This document shows, piece after piece, positions 1 to 11,334 of a DNA stretch of 64,000 nucleotides; position 1 is the first letter of the stretch, and the number at the start of each line of letters is the position of its first letter. The position numbers were made by a program, and so were the translations under genes. The stretch is from assembly GCF_000421185.1 (NCBI RefSeq), contig NZ_ATWJ01000015.1:186001-250000 (forward strand). The letters are read 5' to 3'. The DNA comes from Ornithinimicrobium pekingense DSM 21552. GTDB taxonomy: Bacteria; Actinomycetota; Actinomycetes; Actinomycetales; Dermatophilaceae. Under the pieces are notes generated by a model that saw only the letters and a program-made list of their open reading frames with translations, had not been told where the DNA came from and did not search any database.

Positions 1-1
1 G

Positions 2-1000
2 ACCCGCCCGAGCGCGTCGGCGCACCGTGGCCGTCTGGTCCGACAGATGATCGCCGCCTCGCAGCGCGGCGAGGTGGAGACGGTCGGTTCGACCTTCGCG
101 CGGCTGGAGGCCAGCGGGGTGCTGACCACGGGGGAGAGGGTGGCCAAGGCTGCCGCCGACTCCTTCGCGCACTTCGCCGGGCTCGCGCCGGAGCTCGACC
201 CCGTCGCACTGTCGTGGTGGGCCCGCCCGTTCCCGGGCAACTTCGGTGACTGGCTCAGCCCGCTGGTGGTCAGCGAGGTCAGCGGCCGGGGCGTGCGCTA
301 CGTCCCGCCGACCGCGCCCACGCAGACCCCCCACCTGGTCTCGATCGGCTCCATCGGCCGCTTCATCATGCCGCGGTCCATCGTCGTGGGCACCGGCATC
401 AGCAGCGAGGACGTCGAGCTGGCGGCGAGGGCGACCTACCTGTCCGTCCGTGGCCCGGTCACCGCCCAGGTGCTGCGCGACAGCGGCGGTCCGGACGTCG
501 AGTCCTTCGGCGACCCCGGTGCCCTGCTGTCGCGCATCCTGCCGGTCGAGCGCGGCGAGACCAACGGACGCATGCTGCTCGTGCGCCACTTCAAGCACGC
601 CAACGTGCCGCTCGTGCTGCCGGAGGGCATGGACGAGCTCGCGGTGCAGATGTCCCACCCGGAGCACATCCGCACCTTCGTCGAGCAGCTCAACGCCTAC
701 GACGCCGTCGTCACCAGCGCGATGCACGTCATGATCGCCTGCCACAGCTACGGCATCCCGTGCGCGCTCGTCAGCTTCGAGGGGCTGGAGGCAGCGGTGC
801 ACGGCAGCGGCGTCAAGTACGGCGACTACAGCCGCGGCGCGGGCCTGTCGACCGTGCACGAGCCCACCGTGCTCGGCCTGGACCTGCGGCGCTACACCTT
901 CGACGACCTGCTGTCCGTGGAGCGGATCGGCGAGGAGAAGCTGGACGAGATCGAGCAGGCCGTGCGCCTCGGCGTCACCGCCTTCCTCGAGGACGCCTGA
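2..1000 (+). CDS. polysaccharide pyruvyltransferase family protein, 5' end outside window
   Basis: The reading frame is open to the left window edge, so the first Met (base 47) is probably internal and the start is missing. The motif NFGDWLSPLVV near the N-terminus of the visible part and the later YLSVRGPVTAQVLRDSG block are typical of the WcaK/CsaB-like polysaccharide pyruvyltransferase family, which transfers pyruvyl groups from PEP onto surface glycans. A C-terminal SAMHVMIACHSYGIP stretch fits the family's second Rossmann-like half. It heads a short + strand group with a membrane protein and a glycosyltransferase, which supports a role in capsule or cell-wall polysaccharide. Family call is good; the substrate is unknown. 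Confidence 0.72.
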   Translation, partial: TRPSASAHRGRLVRQMIAASQRGEVETVGSTFARLEASGVLTTGERVAKAAADSFAHFAGLAPELDPVALSWWARPFPGNFGDWLSPLVVSEVSGRGVRYVPPTAPTQTPHLVSIGSIGRFIMPRSIVVGTGISSEDVELAARATYLSVRGPVTAQVLRDSGGPDVESFGDPGALLSRILPVERGETNGRMLLVRHFKHANVPLVLPEGMDELAVQMSHPEHIRTFVEQLNAYDAVVTSAMHVMIACHSYGIPCALVSFEGLEAAVHGSGVKYGDYSRGAGLSTVHEPTVLGLDLRRYTFDDLLSVERIGEEKLDEIEQAVRLGVTAFLEDA

Positions 1001-1011
1001 GGGACCGGCCG

Positions 1012-1791
1012 GTGCTCGGGCACCTCATGACGGCGCTGCGGCGCCTCTTCCCCTCCCGCTGGGCGCGGCTCGAGGTCGTCGGGCTCGTCCTGGTGATGGC
1101 TGCCGTGCCGATCGTGGAGATGCTGGTCATCCGGCTCTTCTCCGACCTGGTCATCCACGGGCCGCAGCAGCTGCGCGACGGCGCCGACGTGACCACCGCG
1201 GTGGCGCTCTTCCTCGCCGCCCTCGCGGTGGCGCGGCTGATGCACCATCTGGTCCGGATCGCGCGTGTCGGCGTCTTCCGGCGCCGGTTCGAGCAGCTGG
1301 AGGCCACACGGACCGCCAGTCGGCAGAGCTGGGACTGGGCCTTGGCGCTCGAGCTGTCCGGAGTGCTGGTCAGCATCGTCCAGGTGGTCGCCTTCTGCGT
1401 GCTGTTCCTGGTGCTCGACCCCCTCGTGGCGCTGGCCAACGTGGTCGTGGTCGTGGTCGTCCTCGCGGTGGTCGGCCGGTTCTACTCCGGGGAGCTGCAC
1501 CGGCAGCAGGACTACGTGACGATGGGCAGCCGCCCGGGGAGCACCCCGATCAACGACCGGGTCGGGGGGCGGATCAAGATCGCCGAGCTGGGAGCGCTCC
1601 TCGGCAGCGCCGGGATGGCGCTCGTCCTCGTCCTGGTGCTGGTGCGCACGCTGGGCGGCGAGATCGCCAGCAGCGACGCCGTGGTCTTCTTCCTCGGGCT
1701 GCGTCTGCTCTACGGGCAGGTCGGCACCTACTCCGCCGGCATCATGCGCTTTGCCCGCGCAGCGGCCCGCACCGACCTGGTGAGCGCGTGA
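1012..1791 (+). CDS. ABC-exporter-like transmembrane protein without ATPase domain
   Basis: This is a 259-aa, strongly hydrophobic protein with about four to five predicted membrane segments (for example VVGLVLVMAAVPIVEMLVI near residue 20 and VSIVQVVAFCVLFLVL near residue 120). The arrangement, with a cytoplasmic charged loop before residue 110 and a final AGIMRFARAAARTD, resembles the transmembrane domain of type I ABC exporters. No Walker A, signature or Walker B motif follows, because the frame ends at a GTGA overlap with the next gene. GTG 1012 is chosen because GAGGGA sits about 7 bases upstream; ATG 1027 is the alternative. It probably acts with the flanking glycan enzymes, but its partner ATPase is not in view. 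Confidence 0.5.
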   Translation: MLGHLMTALRRLFPSRWARLEVVGLVLVMAAVPIVEMLVIRLFSDLVIHGPQQLRDGADVTTAVALFLAALAVARLMHHLVRIARVGVFRRRFEQLEATRTASRQSWDWALALELSGVLVSIVQVVAFCVLFLVLDPLVALANVVVVVVVLAVVGRFYSGELHRQQDYVTMGSRPGSTPINDRVGGRIKIAELGALLGSAGMALVLVLVLVRTLGGEIASSDAVVFFLGLRLLYGQVGTYSAGIMRFARAAARTDLVSA

Positions 1792-2624
1792 GCACCTACG
1801 ACCGCGACCTGACCATCGCCTACTCCAGCCTGGCCCACCGGGTCCCCGGCATCGTGGCGCCCACCGTCGACGGGGTGGAGATCCTGGTCTGCGTCCAGGG
1901 TCTGGGGGAGGCGGGCATGCCGGGGCTCCCGGTCGAGGTGGACCGGGTGGTGACCGTGGACGGCCGGGGCGTCGCGCGTAGCCGCAACGCCGCGATCGAC
2001 GCGGCGAGCTGCCGCTACCTGCTCTTCTGCGACGACGACGTCGAGGTGCAGATCGACGACGTCCTCGCCGCGGTGGCCTACCTGCGCCGGACCGGGGGCG
2101 CGATCGCGCTGGGTCGAGGGATGGACCCGGAGGGGCGGTTGCGCAAGAACTACCCCTCCGACAGGCCCGTCCCGCTGACCCTGCTCAACTCCGCCAAGGC
2201 GGCGACCTACGAGATGCTTGTCGACGTGCACCAGGTGCGTGCTGCGGGGGTGCGCTTCGACGAGCGGTTCGGTGCAGGCGTCGACACCTACCTGGGCGAC
2301 GAGTACCTCTTCATCGCCGACCTCCTGCGTGCCGGGCTGCGCGGCGACTCGCTGCCCTTCGTGTACGGCGTGCACCCCGAGACGAGCTCGGGGTCACGCT
2401 GGGGCGGCGAGGACCTGCACGTGCGTGCCGTCGTGCTCAACCACGTCTTCGGCAGGTTGGCTCCAGCGGCGCGGTTCGTCTTCGCCCTGCGCCGGCGCGA
2501 GGAGATCGGCGGGGTGACGTCGCTGGCCCGCTTCGTCGCCGACTCCACGACGCTGGCCCCGGACCGTGCGCGGCCGGGGTCGGTGCGCCAGGACGGCCCG
2601 GTCCGCCGCGACAGCGTCGCCTGA
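1788..2624 (+). CDS. glycosyltransferase family 2-like protein
   Basis: This 278-aa protein has GT-A-type features. An ARSRNAAIDAA segment near residue 65 resembles the family's nucleotide-sugar-binding N-terminal region. It is followed by YLLFCDDDVEV near residue 80, a DxD-type metal-binding motif, and a later GDEYLF block that could carry the catalytic acid. Family 2 enzymes transfer sugars from activated donors to glycans on the cytoplasmic membrane face. The GTG start overlaps the upstream TGA in a GTGA junction, so it is translationally coupled to the membrane protein. Donor and acceptor cannot be read from sequence. Confidence 0.7.
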   Translation: MSTYDRDLTIAYSSLAHRVPGIVAPTVDGVEILVCVQGLGEAGMPGLPVEVDRVVTVDGRGVARSRNAAIDAASCRYLLFCDDDVEVQIDDVLAAVAYLRRTGGAIALGRGMDPEGRLRKNYPSDRPVPLTLLNSAKAATYEMLVDVHQVRAAGVRFDERFGAGVDTYLGDEYLFIADLLRAGLRGDSLPFVYGVHPETSSGSRWGGEDLHVRAVVLNHVFGRLAPAARFVFALRRREEIGGVTSLARFVADSTTLAPDRARPGSVRQDGPVRRDSVA

Positions 2625-2647
2625 CGCTGCCGGTCGTGCGCCCGCAC

Positions 2648-3453
2648 CTAGTGGGCAGGGGTGACCTGCTCCGGGCGGCCGGGCGCCAGCACGCAGTCGG
2701 GGCACAGCCCGTGTCCGGGCAGCCGGTAGAAGACGCAGCAGCCGCTGCGCACGAACGCCTCGCCGGCATGCTCCATGGCGCCGCCGACACCCCTCGGCAG
2801 ACCTGCGCTGTCGACCGCTCCGCCTCCGGCGGCGACCTCCGGCCGGGTGAGCAGCAGGCGGGCGAGCTCCCAGGCGGCGGCCGCGCGCTCCGGCCGGTGG
2901 GTCGACAGCACCCGCGCCGCACCGACCAGCGCCGAGGTGCTGTTGCTCACCAGGACCCGCTCAGGTGTCCTCCCGACGTCGGCGCACGCAGCGTCCAGCA
3001 CCGCCAGGCTGCCCGCGGCCACGGTGCGCACGATGACGTCTGCGGCCTCGGCGGGGGAGGAGACGGCATACCCGCGTGCCGGGTCGACCACCCCGAGCGG
3101 CACCTCCCCGCGGTGCACCGGGCTCGCCACCAGCGCGTCAGCCCCGAGGTCGGGCACCCAGCCCTCGAGCACCGCCGACCCCAGCGCGACCGACCACAGC
3201 CGGGAGGCGAGGCCGACCTGGGTCGCCGAGACGGCGACCTTGGGGTCGACCTCCTCGACGGCCGTCCCCGTGCTCGAAGCCAGGGCCGCACGCACCGTGG
3301 CGAAGCGGGCGCTCAGCGCCTCCCGGTCCAGGACCTGCGACCAGGGGACCGCGTCCGACCCGGTGCGCGGGGGCGTGGCCAGGGCGAAGAACCCGCCGAG
3401 CCCGGCCAGCGTGGTGCCGGCGCGGGCACCGGCCGCGGCGTCCGTCCCGGCCG

Positions 3454-3457
<4 letters not shown>
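2648..3457 (-). CDS. FhuF-like (2Fe-2S) ferric reductase-type protein
   Basis: The 269-aa product ends in SGCCVFYRLPGHGLCPDC, a C-C-x10-C-x2-C pattern that is the unusual [2Fe-2S] signature of the FhuF family. FhuF proteins reduce iron in siderophores such as hydroxamates in the cytoplasm. The rest of the chain is an alanine-rich fold without other obvious motifs. The GTG start at 3457 overlaps the TGA of pyruvate phosphate dikinase as GTGA, so it is translated from the same mRNA; a longer frame upstream was rejected because it would overlap ppdK heavily. The pairing with ppdK is unusual and no siderophore gene is nearby. Physiological substrate not known. Confidence 0.75.
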
Positions 3458-6105
<2,648 letters not shown>

Positions 6106-6171
6106 GTCGGCTCCGCTCTCCGTTGAAACGTCCGGGCCCCGCGGCCCGCTGCCGACTTTATCGCCAGGTGG

Positions 6172-7011
6172 TCAGCGGCCCTGCGCCGCCTCCCTCCTTC
6201 GCTGGACCATCTCGATGACCCGTCCGGCGGCCTCCTCCAGGGCCAGCGTGGTGGTGTCGATGACGGGGCAGCCCAGGCTGCGCTGGACCGCCGCCACCTC
6301 GTCGAGCTCGTCGAAGATCTTGACCAGCTCGGTGTAGCCGTCGCGCTGGACCGCGTGCGAGCCCATGGCCCGCACGCGCCGGGTCCGGATCTCGGCGAGG
6401 CGCTCGGGGTCGATGGTCAGCCCGACGATCTTCCAGCGCTGCACCTGGTGCAGCTCGGCGGGTGCCGGGATGCCCGGGACGAGCGGGATGTTGGCGGTCT
6501 TGTAGCCCAGGTAGCCCAGGTACATCGACAGCGGCGTCTTGCCCGAGCGGCTGACGCCGATGAGCACGATGTCGGCCTCGCGCAGGTGGTTCTGCAGGTG
6601 GCCGTCGTCGTTGGCGATGGAGAACTCCATGGCCTGCACCCGCTTGAAGTAGTCCTCGCTCACCCCGACCGGGCGGACCACCCGCTCGGGGTCCTGGCCG
6701 GTCGCGTCCCGCAGCGCGCCGACGGCCTGCTCGAGCAGGTCGGCGTGCGGCAGGCTGCGCTCGGCGCACAGCGAGCGCACCAGCTGGCGCAGGCCCTCGT
6801 CGACGACGGTGGAGAAGACCACGGTGCGGGCGCGCGCGGGGTGCATGCGCGCGAAGGCGTCGTGCAGCCCCTCGGCCGTGGACTGCCGGGGGTGGCGGAT
6901 GATCCGCACGTCGTAGCCGACGTACTGCGCCGCCGCGGCCCGGGCGACGCGCGCGGCGGTGTCGCCGGTCGAGTCGGCGATGATGTGGACCTCGATCGGG
7001 GTGTCCACCAT
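6172..7011 (-). CDS. pyruvate, phosphate dikinase regulatory protein (DUF299 kinase/pyrophosphorylase)
   Basis: The 279-aa protein matches the bifunctional PPDK regulatory protein family, which phosphorylates a PPDK threonine with ADP and removes it with phosphate. Visible marks are the N-terminal HIIADSTGDTA, the P-loop-like GVSRSGKTPLSMYLGYLGYKTAN near residue 155, and GLTIDPERL near residue 200. It lies directly upstream of ppdK on the same strand, which fits its role. ATG 7011 is preferred because a TACCCT -10 hexamer ends seven bases upstream, the usual leaderless layout in this window; GTG 7038 in the same frame is the alternative. Confidence 0.92.
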   Translation of the reverse strand: MVDTPIEVHIIADSTGDTAARVARAAAAQYVGYDVRIIRHPRQSTAEGLHDAFARMHPARARTVVFSTVVDEGLRQLVRSLCAERSLPHADLLEQAVGALRDATGQDPERVVRPVGVSEDYFKRVQAMEFSIANDDGHLQNHLREADIVLIGVSRSGKTPLSMYLGYLGYKTANIPLVPGIPAPAELHQVQRWKIVGLTIDPERLAEIRTRRVRAMGSHAVQRDGYTELVKIFDELDEVAAVQRSLGCPVIDTTTLALEEAAGRVIEMVQRRREAAQGR

Positions 7012-7024
7012 GGCGCTCAGGGTA
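7012..7024 (-). promoter_or_regulatory. leaderless -10 element for PPDK regulatory gene
   Basis: TACCCT (7019-7024 on the minus strand) ends seven bases before ATG 7011, and no Shine-Dalgarno sequence is present. This fits a transcript that starts at or next to the start codon. Confidence 0.5.
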
Positions 7025-7054
7025 TGGGGTCGGCGCACCGACGGGGCGCGGCGC

Positions 7055-7351
7055 TCAGACCGGCTCGTTGCGCGAGCCGGGCGCCGGCTCGGTGCCGGTG
7101 CCCTCGACGTCGCTCGGCTCGGCCTGGTCCTGCGCGCGGCTGACGTCGTCCTGCACGGTCTCGGGGACGCTGTCGGCGCCGGCCAGGATGTCGGGCCCGG
7201 TGTCCTCGGCGTCCTCGACCGCCGCGAAGGCCGCCTCGGGGTCCTGCTCCGCGTCGCTCTCGAGCTCGCGGCTGGTCACGCCGAAGGAGCCGCCCACGAA
7301 GGAGGGCGTCCCGGAGGCGTCGGGCTGGCGGGGCAGGTCGCTGTCAGACAT
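7055..7351 (-). CDS. small acidic hypothetical protein
   Basis: A 98-aa, strongly acidic protein (many Asp/Glu, few basic residues) with no membrane segment and no motif I recognise; the composition suggests an intrinsically disordered chain. It starts with MSDSDLPRQPDASG and sits between the PPDK regulatory gene and a DUF4282 gene on the same strand. A GGCAGG stretch lies upstream of the ATG but the ribosome binding site is weak. The frame bias matches its neighbours, so I take it as a real gene with modest confidence. Confidence 0.5.
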   Translation of the reverse strand: MSDSDLPRQPDASGTPSFVGGSFGVTSRELESDAEQDPEAAFAAVEDAEDTGPDILAGADSVPETVQDDVSRAQDQAEPSDVEGTGTEPAPGSRNEPV

Positions 7352-7398
7352 GCCGACAGCCTGCCGCCCGTGCGCGCGGGCGGCAACCGCGAGGAGAC

Positions 7399-7761
7399 CT
7401 ACAGCCGCCCCGAGCGGTTGTGGTGCACGTCCTCGCTCAGGCGGATCACGGCGTAGTAGAGCTCGAGGCTCATGCGGAAGAACGCCAGGTAGAAGATGCC
7501 GAGCAGGGGAGCGGCGAGCAGCTGGACGACCCCCAGCAGCGGGCTGGCGCCGAACCCGTCACCGAAGTGACGGAAGGCGCTGAAGAACACGACCAGGGTC
7601 AGCAGCCCGATGAGGACGAGGCCGACGACATAGACGACCTTGACGATCTTCGGGGTGACGAAGTGGTTGAAGCTCAGGTCGAACAGGGCCCTGAAGAAAC
7701 CGACGTCACCGCGGTCGGTGGTGCGGGTGGGCTGCCCGGGGTCGGGCACGGATGCGGACAC
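7399..7761 (-). CDS. DUF4282 domain membrane protein
   Basis: This 120-aa protein has a soluble N-terminus followed by SFNHFVTPKIVKVVY and two hydrophobic segments (about residues 45-65 and 75-100), then LELYYAVIRLSEDVHHN. This is the layout of the DUF4282 family of small actinobacterial membrane proteins, whose function is not established. GTG 7761 is the start because AGGAGG lies about eight bases upstream. It diverges from miaA across a short intergenic region. Confidence 0.8.
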   Translation of the reverse strand: MSASVPDPGQPTRTTDRGDVGFFRALFDLSFNHFVTPKIVKVVYVVGLVLIGLLTLVVFFSAFRHFGDGFGASPLLGVVQLLAAPLLGIFYLAFFRMSLELYYAVIRLSEDVHHNRSGRL

Positions 7762-7838
7762 GGAGGACCTCCTGGGTCGGTCTGGTCGAGAGGGACGACC
7801 GACCGGGATCCCTGGACCCCGGTCGCAGCGCCCGGTGA

Positions 7839-7851
7839 CAGGATGGCAAGC
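7839..7851 (+). promoter_or_regulatory. candidate leaderless -10 element for miaA
   Basis: CAGGAT (7839-7844) ends seven bases before GTG 7852. The hexamer deviates from TANNNT at its first base, so this is weaker than the other examples, but the spacing is the same. Confidence 0.35.
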
Positions 7852-8823
7852 GTGACCAGCACAGACCCGCAGGCAGGAGGCGTGTCGCCGACCTCGACGA
7901 CGGTCCGGTCACCGGTCGTCGCGGTCGTCGGCGCCACGGCGACCGGCAAGTCCGACCTCGGTGTCGCGCTGGCCGAGGCCCTCGGCGGCGAGGTCGTCAA
8001 CGCCGACGCCTCCCAGCTCTACCGCGGGATGGACGTGGGCACGGCCAAGCTGCCCGAGGCGCAGCGGCACGGCATACCCCACCACCAGCTGGACGTGCTC
8101 GAGGTGACGCAGGAGGCCAGCGTCGCGACCTACCAGCAGGCGGCGCGCGACGACCTCGCGAGGGTGCGCTCCCGCGGGGCCGTGCCGGTGGTCGTCGGCG
8201 GGTCGGGTCTCTACGTGCGCGCCCTGCTGGACCGGCTCGAGATCCCACCGACCGACCCGACCGTCCGCGGCCGCTGGGAGCAGGAGCTGGAGCGCGTGGG
8301 GGTCGCGCGGCTGCACGAGCTGCTGGGCGAGCGCGACCCCGCCGCCGCTGCGGCCATCGAACCGCGCAACGGGCGCCGGGTCGTGCGGGCGCTGGAGGTC
8401 ATCGAGCTCACCGGCCGGCCGTTCAGCGCCACCATGCCGACCCGCGAGCTCGTCGAGCCCACGGTGCTCCTGGGACTGCGCGCCGACCGGGAGGTCCTCG
8501 ACGAGCGGATCGCCCACCGGGCCGGGCGGATGTGGCGCGAGGGGCTCGTCGAGGAGGTGCGCGGGCTGGTCGACCGGGGCCTGCGGGAGGGGCGCACGGC
8601 CTCCCGGGCCGTCGGCTACGCCCAGGCGCTGCGCCAGCTGGACGGGGAGCTGACCGAGGACGAGGCGGTCGCGGACACCGTGGTCGCGACCCGGCGGCTG
8701 GCGCGCCGCCAGGAGCGGTGGTTCGGCCCTGACCCCCGGGTCGTCTGGCTCGAGCACGACGCGCCGGACCTGCTCGAGCAGGCGCTCGCGGCGGTGGGGT
8801 CGGGGGAGCCGGCCGGCTCGTGA
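7852..8823 (+). CDS. miaA: tRNA dimethylallyltransferase
   Basis: MiaA adds a dimethylallyl group to N6 of A37 in tRNAs that read codons starting with U. The 323-aa chain carries the P-loop GATATGKSDL near residue 26, then NADASQLYRGMDVGTAK, the HHQLDV element, VVVGGSGLYVRALL and ASRAVGYAQAL, all family hallmarks. GTG 7852 is chosen over ATG 7843 because both the AGGA stretch and the -10 spacing fit it better. In many actinobacteria miaA is followed by dapF; here it is followed by 173 bases without a gene and then a methyltransferase on the other strand. Confidence 0.95.
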   Translation: MTSTDPQAGGVSPTSTTVRSPVVAVVGATATGKSDLGVALAEALGGEVVNADASQLYRGMDVGTAKLPEAQRHGIPHHQLDVLEVTQEASVATYQQAARDDLARVRSRGAVPVVVGGSGLYVRALLDRLEIPPTDPTVRGRWEQELERVGVARLHELLGERDPAAAAAIEPRNGRRVVRALEVIELTGRPFSATMPTRELVEPTVLLGLRADREVLDERIAHRAGRMWREGLVEEVRGLVDRGLREGRTASRAVGYAQALRQLDGELTEDEAVADTVVATRRLARRQERWFGPDPRVVWLEHDAPDLLEQALAAVGSGEPAGS

Positions 8824-8996
8824 CCAGCCTGCGTTCCGCGCGCTCCTGACCACTCGCGACGTCGAGCTGTCAGGGCCCGCGATGCTGACGGGGCGTTCCG
8901 CGGGTCACGACAGGCCCGGTCGCGACGACCTCAGGGGTTCACGTGCGCGCTGCAGGTCGGCAGGGTCGGGCGTGTCCCGGCACGGGGCGCGGCAGC

Positions 8997-9620
8997 TCAG
9001 TCCCGTCGCACGCGCAGGACGCGGAAGCCCTTGCTGCTCGCCTGACGGGTGACCTCGACCGGCCCCATGAGCCCGGGAAGGGTCTGCTGCAGCCAGGTCT
9101 GGAGGGAGTCGGCGCCCAGGTTCTTCTGCACCACGAGGTATGCCGCGCTGCCGCCGCCCGGCGCCAGGCGCGGCAGCCAGGTCCCGAGCATGTCGTGCAG
9201 CACGGCCTTGCCCACGCGGATCGGCGGGTTGGACCAGATGAGGTCGAACCGCGCGTCGGAAGGGACCGCGTCCGGAGTGCCGGCGACGACGCCGGTGCAG
9301 CCCAGCGCCACGGCGTTGCGGCGGCACAGGTCCAGCGCGCGCTCGTTGACGTCGACCGCGTGCACCGTCGCGGATGGGGAGGTCAGGGCCATCGTCAGCG
9401 CCAGGGGACCCCAGCCGCAGCCGAGGTCGAGGAAGGTGCCCTCCGACGGGGGCGGGGGCGCCTCCGCGAGCAGGACACGGGTGCCCTTGTCGACCCCGTC
9501 TGGGGAGAAGATGCCGCCCGCCGTCACGACCTCGACCTCCCGGCCCGCCAGGCGGACGGGGACGCGCCGCAGCTCGCCGTCGGAGGCGGGACGTGCGGTG
9601 AAGTAGTGGTCGGCGGTCAC
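8997..9620 (-). CDS. class I SAM-dependent methyltransferase, RsmC/RlmG-like
   Basis: The 207-aa protein has the SAM-binding motif FLDLGCGWGPLALTMA near residue 63 and the catalytic motif SNPPIRVGK near residue 128, which is the NPP[FYI] box of N-methyltransferases acting on rRNA guanine exocyclic amines (RsmC/RlmG group). The first 50 residues contain FTARPASDGELRRVPVRL, typical of the short actinobacterial members. GTG 9620 is supported by TAGACT six bases upstream. Target nucleotide is inferred from family only. Confidence 0.82.
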   Translation of the reverse strand: MTADHYFTARPASDGELRRVPVRLAGREVEVVTAGGIFSPDGVDKGTRVLLAEAPPPPSEGTFLDLGCGWGPLALTMALTSPSATVHAVDVNERALDLCRRNAVALGCTGVVAGTPDAVPSDARFDLIWSNPPIRVGKAVLHDMLGTWLPRLAPGGGSAAYLVVQKNLGADSLQTWLQQTLPGLMGPVEVTRQASSKGFRVLRVRRD

Positions 9621-9632
9621 GCCCGCAGTCTA
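9621..9632 (-). promoter_or_regulatory. leaderless -10 element for the RsmC-like gene
   Basis: TAGACT (9627-9632, minus strand) ends six bases before GTG 9620 and no Shine-Dalgarno sequence is visible, consistent with a leaderless transcript. Confidence 0.55.
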
Positions 9633-9750
9633 GGAGCGCTGCGGGCGGGCAGAAATCGGTGGCCCCGGGCGTTGACCGGTGAGACAGTGGAGGGACGGGC
9701 GAAGGACAGCCCGCCGAGAGCCTTCCGGCACATCCTTGGACAAGGAGACC

Positions 9751-11283
<1,533 letters not shown>

Positions 11284-11296
11284 CCCGCCGCGCCCG

Positions 11297-11334
11297 CGCG
11301 CCCACCCTCCCCGGTGTGTGGAAGGGTGGGCGCG
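11297..11334 (+). terminator. hairpin after hflX that includes the next start codon
   Basis: A perfect 12-bp inverted repeat pairs 11297-11308 with 11323-11334, with a 14-base loop. It has no T tract. It lies 13 bases past the hflX stop, so it may terminate hflX, but its 3' arm also contains the AAGGG and the first G of GTG 11334 of the next gene. Confidence 0.5.

Noticed and set aside
1-2624. Pyruvyltransferase region as part of the 46-62 kb glycan locus
   Set aside because: They are 44 kb apart with housekeeping genes between, so one operon or island cannot be supported.
8824-8996. Possible dapF remnant or small RNA in the gap after miaA
   Set aside because: I find no reading frame with DapF motifs and no stable hairpin or promoter pattern.
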